The notes beneath the pieces were generated by a model. That model was given only the letters and a program-made list of their open reading frames with translations. It was not told the origin of the DNA and did no database searches. Of a stretch of 10,760 nucleotides of DNA, positions 7,052-10,760 are shown one piece after another. Position numbers and translations under genes: made by a program. Within the stretch, counting starts at the first letter, position 1. Each line of letters begins with the position of its first letter. The stretch spans positions 1-10,760 of the forward strand of contig SDNV01000092.1 in assembly GCA_004524515.1 (NCBI GenBank), given 5' to 3'. Origin of the DNA: Promethearchaeota archaeon. Its GTDB lineage: Archaea > Asgardarchaeota > Lokiarchaeia > Sigynarchaeales > SOKP01.

Positions 7052-7437
7052 TTTCTTTTCTCTTTTAAGATTAATTTAACTTGGTAATACTTTTTCATAT
7101 TAGACTTTTTCTTTAGTTGAACTTTTTTCAGATTTATTTATAATCCTAAAAAAATCTTCATTTTTAATTTAAATCATAATACGAAATAGCAAAAAAACTA
7201 AAAAAATCCGAAAGGTTTTTAATGGAATTTTAAATATCAATTTTATAAAAACTCTCGCAATTTTAAAAATTGCTACGAGAAATGAAATGAAAGCGATTTA
7301 AAAATTTGGTTTACTATACATATAGCTAAGTTTATCAAATATCTTTAAATCAAAAATGCAAAATTTAAATCTTTTATTGAGATTTACTTTATAGAAATAA
7401 AATTTAAAATTCAAATAATAGAATTGAGTGATCTAAA
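7052..7437. promoter_or_regulatory. Divergent regulatory region between the enoyl-CoA enzyme and the oxidoreductase operon
   Basis: There is no gene in this 386-base AT-rich region. For the leftward gene, TTATAAATAAA reads on the minus strand at about 7144-7134. For the operon, TTTAAATC occurs twice (7344-7351 and 7364-7371); the second would put the transcript start near 7393 and leave a leader of about 45 bases. TTTATAAAA (7242-7250) is a further box, directly followed by the hairpin at 7253-7280. I cannot tell which boxes are used. Confidence 0.35.
7253..7280. repeat. Interrupted inverted repeat (possible hairpin or operator)
   Basis: TCTCG-CAATTTT (7253-7264) pairs with AAAATTG-CTA-CGAGA (7266-7280): 12 complementary positions with a three-base bulge on the right arm. 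The outer part is GC-containing in otherwise AT-rich DNA. It lies just downstream of TTTATAAAA, where a repressor site or 5' leader structure would act. No known riboswitch class is recognised. Confidence 0.4.
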
Positions 7438-8436
7438 ATTCTTACTGAAGAACAAGTAAAAGAAGCATTAAAACATCATTGTGTTAATTTACGATTTCAT
7501 GCCCGAGGGGGTCAAGGAGGTGTTACTGCTTCTAATCTTTGTGTTGAAGCTTTTTATGGTTATGGTGTCTGTCAACCTCGATTTGGTGCAGAAAGAATGG
7601 GCAGTCCTACAGAAAGTTATGTAAGACTTTCGGTAAATGAAGATTTGGTAAGATCTAATGAGCAAGTTTATGTACCTCATTTTGTTTCTGTATTAGATCC
7701 TTCCTTACTGGGCGAAATAGATGTAACTGCCGGAGTACCTAAGGGGGGTTGGTTAATTATAAATACTGTTATGAATCAGTTAGAAATTCAGGATATTGTC
7801 AAACGCAAGGATTTAAATATCGCAACTATTGACGCCACAAGAATTGCATTAGATATTTTAGGTAGAAATATTACAAATACCATCATTTTAGGCGCTTTAG
7901 TTCGGGTATCTCATTTGTTTACTCTTGATGAACTTTCCGATGCAATAATGCAGCGGTTTAAAGGAGCGATTGCGGGAAAGAATATTGAAGCAATTAAACA
8001 AGCTTATGAGGAAACATGTATCTATGACAGCGGAATTGATGTAGATTTTACTATAGATACAAAAGTTCCTTGGCAACAAGTAGAATTAGGGTTACCGGGG
8101 TATAAAGACCTAGACAAAGCAGGGGTTTGGTATTGTGATGAGAATATTATTCAAGTAGGTAGCGACCAAGTAAATACCGGTTCCTGGGGTGAATGGGATA
8201 TTATCTGGGATAAAGATACTTGTACTAATTGTGCTCAATGTTGGTATATTTGTCCCGATTTTGCGATTGTAAGAGAAAAAGGGGATGATGGACAATGGCA
8301 TATGGCTGGAATTGATATGTATCATTGCAAATCTTGCCAAAATTGTTTAAATATATGTCCCGTTAATGCCATAAGTAAAAGATTAAAACAGGGTCCAGCA
8401 TCATGTGCTGCACCTGAAACGGCAGGAGGTAATTAA
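7438..8436 (+). CDS. 2-oxoacid:ferredoxin oxidoreductase, fused gamma-delta subunit (non-canonical start)
   Basis: This subunit of the pyruvate:ferredoxin oxidoreductase superfamily joins the gamma domain to a delta, ferredoxin-like domain. With residue 1 at ATT 7438, the family-defining gamma motif RFHARGGQGGVTASN is at residues 19-33 and FGAERMGSPTESYVRL continues at 49-64, so the ATG at 7597 would delete essential sequence. The C-terminal domain has two CxxCxxCxxxCP sets (Cys262, 265, 268, 272 and 297, 300, 303, 307) for two [4Fe-4S] clusters that carry electrons to ferredoxin. The 332-residue length fits a gamma plus delta fusion. Between the in-frame TGA at 7429 and the motif there is no ATG, GTG or TTG. 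Either ATT 7438 is used, with GTGATC (7428-7433) as a possible ribosome site, or one A is missing from the AAAA run at 7435-7438, which would link TTG 7424 (MSDLK) to the frame. The alpha gene follows after one base. Confidence 0.9.
   Translation: MLTEEQVKEALKHHCVNLRFHARGGQGGVTASNLCVEAFYGYGVCQPRFGAERMGSPTESYVRLSVNEDLVRSNEQVYVPHFVSVLDPSLLGEIDVTAGVPKGGWLIINTVMNQLEIQDIVKRKDLNIATIDATRIALDILGRNITNTIILGALVRVSHLFTLDELSDAIMQRFKGAIAGKNIEAIKQAYEETCIYDSGIDVDFTIDTKVPWQQVELGLPGYKDLDKAGVWYCDENIIQVGSDQVNTGSWGEWDIIWDKDTCTNCAQCWYICPDFAIVREKGDDGQWHMAGIDMYHCKSCQNCLNICPVNAISKRLKQGPASCAAPETAGGN
8424..8430 (+). promoter_or_regulatory. Strong Shine-Dalgarno site setting the alpha-subunit start
   Basis: AGGAGGT ends seven bases before ATG 8438. 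It decides the alpha start there rather than at the in-frame ATG 8405, which would add 11 unconserved residues and overlap the gamma-delta gene. Confidence 0.8.
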
Positions 8437-8437
8437 A

Positions 8438-9661
8438 ATGTCTATTGAACCAATGAAATTATTTTTTAAAGAAATCAAAGAACCAATCGAAACCGCTATG
8501 ATTGGAAACTATGCGGTTGCAGGTGGAGTAACCCAAACAGATCCTGATGTAATTTGTGCTTTTCCTATAACTCCTCAAACCCAATCTGTGGAGGGTTTAT
8601 CTGATGTAGTTCATCAAGGAAGACTAAAAGCAGCATTTGTAAATGTAGAATCCGAATTAGCTGCAATGAGCTATTCGACCGCGGCTGCTGCTGTTGGTGC
8701 GAGAACTTTTACTGCTACCGCATCTCAGGGTTATTTATTAATGGCCGAAGCCTTACCAATGGCAGTGGGTTGGCGAGTTCCACTCACTATGATGATTTCA
8801 GCTCGAGCGTTTAACGCTCCTAATTTATCTATATGGAACAGTTGGGAATTTGTATTAACTGATTTTGGGTGGAATTGTATTGTTTCTGAAAATGTTCAAG
8901 AAACATACGATGCTGCAATCCTTTCTGTTATGATTTCGGACAGGTCGTTATTTCCCACTATGTTTGTCCATGATGGGTTTGTAATTTCACATTCCGTACA
9001 GAAATTAACGTTAATCCCGGATGATATCGTCCGAAAATTAACCCCAAAAAAACCGAGGCATACTATTAATACTAAAAAGCCAGGAACTTGGGGCGGTATT
9101 GTAACTCCTAGTTTTTTTATGGAAGGAAGAAAAAATCTAGATGAGGCAAAAGAACCGGTATTAGGAATTATGAAAGATGTATTTAAAGAATTCGGAAAGG
9201 CGACAGGTCGAAATTATGATGTGATTGAAACATTTAACTTAGATAATTCTAAAAAAATGGCGTTTATTACCATGGGTTCAATGTGTGGAAATATTATAAG
9301 CTGGATGACAAAAAATAAGGATATCGGGTTGATTAAAGTAAGAAGCTATAGACCTTTTCCTTACGAAGAATTACAACAAATTGTTCAAGACCATCATATA
9401 GAGAAATTAATCATACTAGAAAAATCTGATTCATTAAATAATCTCCTACCGCCATTTGCTTCCTCAATTGCAACTGCCTTATATCCGTTAGGTACTTTAT
9501 TTAGATGTTTTATTGTTGGATTAGGAGGACGTGATGTTACTCGAGACGAATTTGACGTGGCTAAAAAGAAAATGGAGAATGTTAATGATATGAAAGGATC
9601 CTTATACACCTATTTAGGGGTAAGAGAATCAAAAGATAAAATTTATGGGGTGGAAAAATAA
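8438..9661 (+). CDS. 2-oxoacid:ferredoxin oxidoreductase, alpha subunit
   Basis: This 407-residue alpha subunit contains the pyrimidine-binding thiamine domain and the following transketolase-C-like domain. Seen motifs are GNYAVAGG (23-30), CAFPITPQTQSVEGL (40-54), NVESELAAM (69-77, whose glutamate activates the thiamine aminopyrimidine), GARTFTATASQG (87-98), and the C-terminal LIKVRSYRPFP and GLGGRDVT. These fit PorA-type proteins of usual length. One region differs. After the Arg-Ala stretch, the usual SIW-G-D-x-x-D segment near the active site reads SIWNSWEFVLTDFGW (131-145), losing both expected aspartates. The natural substrate may therefore not be pyruvate; a related 2-oxoacid or oxalate is conceivable, since oxalate oxidoreductase also has a gamma-delta fusion. 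The gene lies between gamma-delta (1-base gap) and beta (2-base gap) in one operon. Confidence 0.92.
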   Translation: MSIEPMKLFFKEIKEPIETAMIGNYAVAGGVTQTDPDVICAFPITPQTQSVEGLSDVVHQGRLKAAFVNVESELAAMSYSTAAAAVGARTFTATASQGYLLMAEALPMAVGWRVPLTMMISARAFNAPNLSIWNSWEFVLTDFGWNCIVSENVQETYDAAILSVMISDRSLFPTMFVHDGFVISHSVQKLTLIPDDIVRKLTPKKPRHTINTKKPGTWGGIVTPSFFMEGRKNLDEAKEPVLGIMKDVFKEFGKATGRNYDVIETFNLDNSKKMAFITMGSMCGNIISWMTKNKDIGLIKVRSYRPFPYEELQQIVQDHHIEKLIILEKSDSLNNLLPPFASSIATALYPLGTLFRCFIVGLGGRDVTRDEFDVAKKKMENVNDMKGSLYTYLGVRESKDKIYGVEK

Positions 9662-9663
9662 AA

Positions 9664-10752
9664 ATGTCGCAACCAGAGAGAAATACCATTAATATAGAAA
9701 ATTTAATTGCTAGGGACGATAAATGCAATGTCTTGTTTTTGAACTATGATAATGAAGCATTCATGAACACAGGTATTCAAGAATCAGGCGGTACGCCTCC
9801 ATATGCATCCACTACTACGGGACCAGCCGGCGAAAAATTCCCCGGTAAAGTTGGAGTCAAGCAGGATTTAGTTACCCCATTTGGTTTTTATGGAGCGAAA
9901 TCATTATTTTTGGCAACTGTTAATCCCGCCTATCCAAATGATTTAATGGGTAAAATAATCGAAGCATTAAAAAGCAATGGATCAGCATTTATACAGGCAT
10001 ATTCTGATTGTATGCGTGGATGGAGACATGGAGCAGAAGACGCTGTTAAAATTTCTAAATTAGCTACTGATTGTGGATATTGGCCTCTATACACAATTAG
10101 GGTAAAAGATGGTATGCCTGTTTTTTCTTATAACAGAGGATTAGACATTGATAAAGAAAAATTTGTAGAATTTTTACAATCCATGGGACGTTTTAGGCAT
10201 CTCTTTGAGCCAAAATTTATGGAAAAAGAAATTGATGAGATTATTTATTACACCGAACAGCGGAATAATAAATTGAAAGGATTAATTGAAAAATTTGGAG
10301 CTGAAAAACCTATTGATGTATATAGGATTAATCGCAGGAAATTAGAGCCACAAACGCATATGTTTCCGGGACATGGGTTATGTCCAGGATGCGGAGCAGG
10401 TATGGTTCTAAATCAAATGGCTACGGCAGCCACACAAGTTGCTGGGAACAATATCATCTACGTTAATAATACCAGCTGTTCGGAAGTCTCCACTTCAAAA
10501 GATTTTGTTACTTCATGGAAAGTGCCCTGGGTGCACCATTTGTTTGAATCTGGAGCCACAATCGCAGATGCTATAAGTACTTCATATAAGATTCTCAAAA
10601 GCAAAGGCTTATTTGAAGGAGAAGTACCTTATGTTATACATATAGGTGGAGATGGATCAACCTATGATATTGGCTTTCAATTCCTTAAAAGTGCCTTAAT
10701 AAGAACAAGCAGCTTCGTAGAAATGAACGAATATCTAGCAAGTATGAAATAA
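9664..10752 (+). CDS. 2-oxoacid:ferredoxin oxidoreductase, beta subunit, circularly permuted
   Basis: This 362-residue protein has every landmark of the beta (thiamine-diphosphate and [4Fe-4S]) subunit, but in swapped order. After a novel 20-residue start come NVLFLNYDNEAFMNTGIQ (22-39, the downstream end of the thiamine motif), TPPYASTTTGPAGEKFPGK, NPAYPNDL (87-94), the cluster cysteine in SDCMRGW (Cys116), WPLYTI (140-145) and GRFRHLF (175-181), normally the C-terminal half. A charged linker (about 195-235) leads to PGHGLCPGCGAG (235-246, Cys240 and Cys243), NTSCSEVS (269-276, Cys272), SWKVPWVHHLFESGA (284-298) and GGDGSTYDIGFQF (328-340), normally the N-terminal half. The protein then ends at 362. 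All four expected cluster cysteines and both halves of the thiamine/Mg motif are present, so function is plausible. It has its own ATG, a purine-rich ribosome site (GGGGTGG, 9648-9654) and a TAA stop. The gene follows alpha after 2 bases. Confidence 0.92.
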   Translation: MSQPERNTINIENLIARDDKCNVLFLNYDNEAFMNTGIQESGGTPPYASTTTGPAGEKFPGKVGVKQDLVTPFGFYGAKSLFLATVNPAYPNDLMGKIIEALKSNGSAFIQAYSDCMRGWRHGAEDAVKISKLATDCGYWPLYTIRVKDGMPVFSYNRGLDIDKEKFVEFLQSMGRFRHLFEPKFMEKEIDEIIYYTEQRNNKLKGLIEKFGAEKPIDVYRINRRKLEPQTHMFPGHGLCPGCGAGMVLNQMATAATQVAGNNIIYVNNTSCSEVSTSKDFVTSWKVPWVHHLFESGATIADAISTSYKILKSKGLFEGEVPYVIHIGGDGSTYDIGFQFLKSALIRTSSFVEMNEYLASMK

Positions 10753-10760
10753 TTATAAAA

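Noticed and set aside
7190..7221. Small hairpin CC-GAAA-GG with a GNRA-like loop followed by five T
   Set aside because: Only two G-C pairs close the loop and the next pair is a mismatch; no gene ends nearby on the plus strand for it to terminate.
7597..7599. ATG 7597 as the start of the gamma-delta subunit
   Set aside because: It falls in the middle of the conserved FGAERMGSP motif and would remove the RGGQGG region that continues in frame upstream.
8405..8437. Upstream ATG for the alpha subunit adding 11 residues
   Set aside because: It lies inside the gamma-delta gene, the added residues are not family-like, and a strong Shine-Dalgarno site points to ATG 8438.
1..10760. CRISPR arrays, tRNA or rRNA genes, insertion sequences
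   Set aside because: Reading both strands showed no regularly spaced repeats, no tRNA-like cloverleaf, no rRNA-like sequence and no transposase-like protein.

Overview
The window is AT-rich and looks archaeal. TATA-like boxes lie ahead of several genes, Shine-Dalgarno motifs are present at some starts and absent at others, one gene clearly starts with GTG, and the 2-oxoacid:ferredoxin oxidoreductase has the multisubunit archaeal/thermophile form. The mix of GPH-type and other MFS permeases, crotonase-fold enzymes, an ETF remnant, a PemK-type toxin and a signal-peptide surface protein fits an anaerobic, heterotrophic archaeon. An Asgard (Promethearchaeota, Lokiarchaeia-like) source is my best guess, from style rather than from a marker gene.

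Layout. Positions 1-227 (minus) hold the N-terminus of a secreted protein that leaves the window. A divergent promoter region separates it from an MFS permease (519-1817, plus) and a metallo-beta-lactamase-fold hydrolase (1908-2891, plus). Facing these on the minus strand are a GPH-family sugar/cation symporter-like permease (2953-4290) and a HAD-type 5'(3')-nucleotidase (4392-4970, GTG start). The next 700 bases hold no intact gene, but 5319-5641 (minus) is a decayed internal piece of etfA (electron transfer flavoprotein alpha subunit). It abuts a complete toxin-antitoxin pair (5683-6194, plus). A crotonase-superfamily enoyl-CoA hydratase/isomerase (6281-7051, minus) follows on the strand of the etfA relic, so the TA pair sits between two acyl-CoA-metabolism genes, one of them dead.

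The right third is a three-gene operon (7438-10752, plus) for a 2-oxoacid:ferredoxin oxidoreductase of the pyruvate:ferredoxin oxidoreductase superfamily, in the order gamma-delta fusion, alpha, beta. The genes are almost touching (1-2 nt gaps). The first has no ATG, GTG or TTG before its conserved N-terminal motif: it either starts at ATT or has lost one base in a homopolymer.

The most remarkable item is the beta subunit. Its two halves are in swapped order. The usual C-terminal half (YDNEAFMNTG thiamine-motif end, fourth cluster cysteine, FRHLF region) comes first, and the usual N-terminal half (PGHGLCPGCGAG, SCSEV, GGDGSTYDIG) comes second. This is a circular permutation whose new ends lie inside the thiamine-diphosphate motif. 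All expected cluster cysteines and cofactor motifs are retained, so the protein may well be active.
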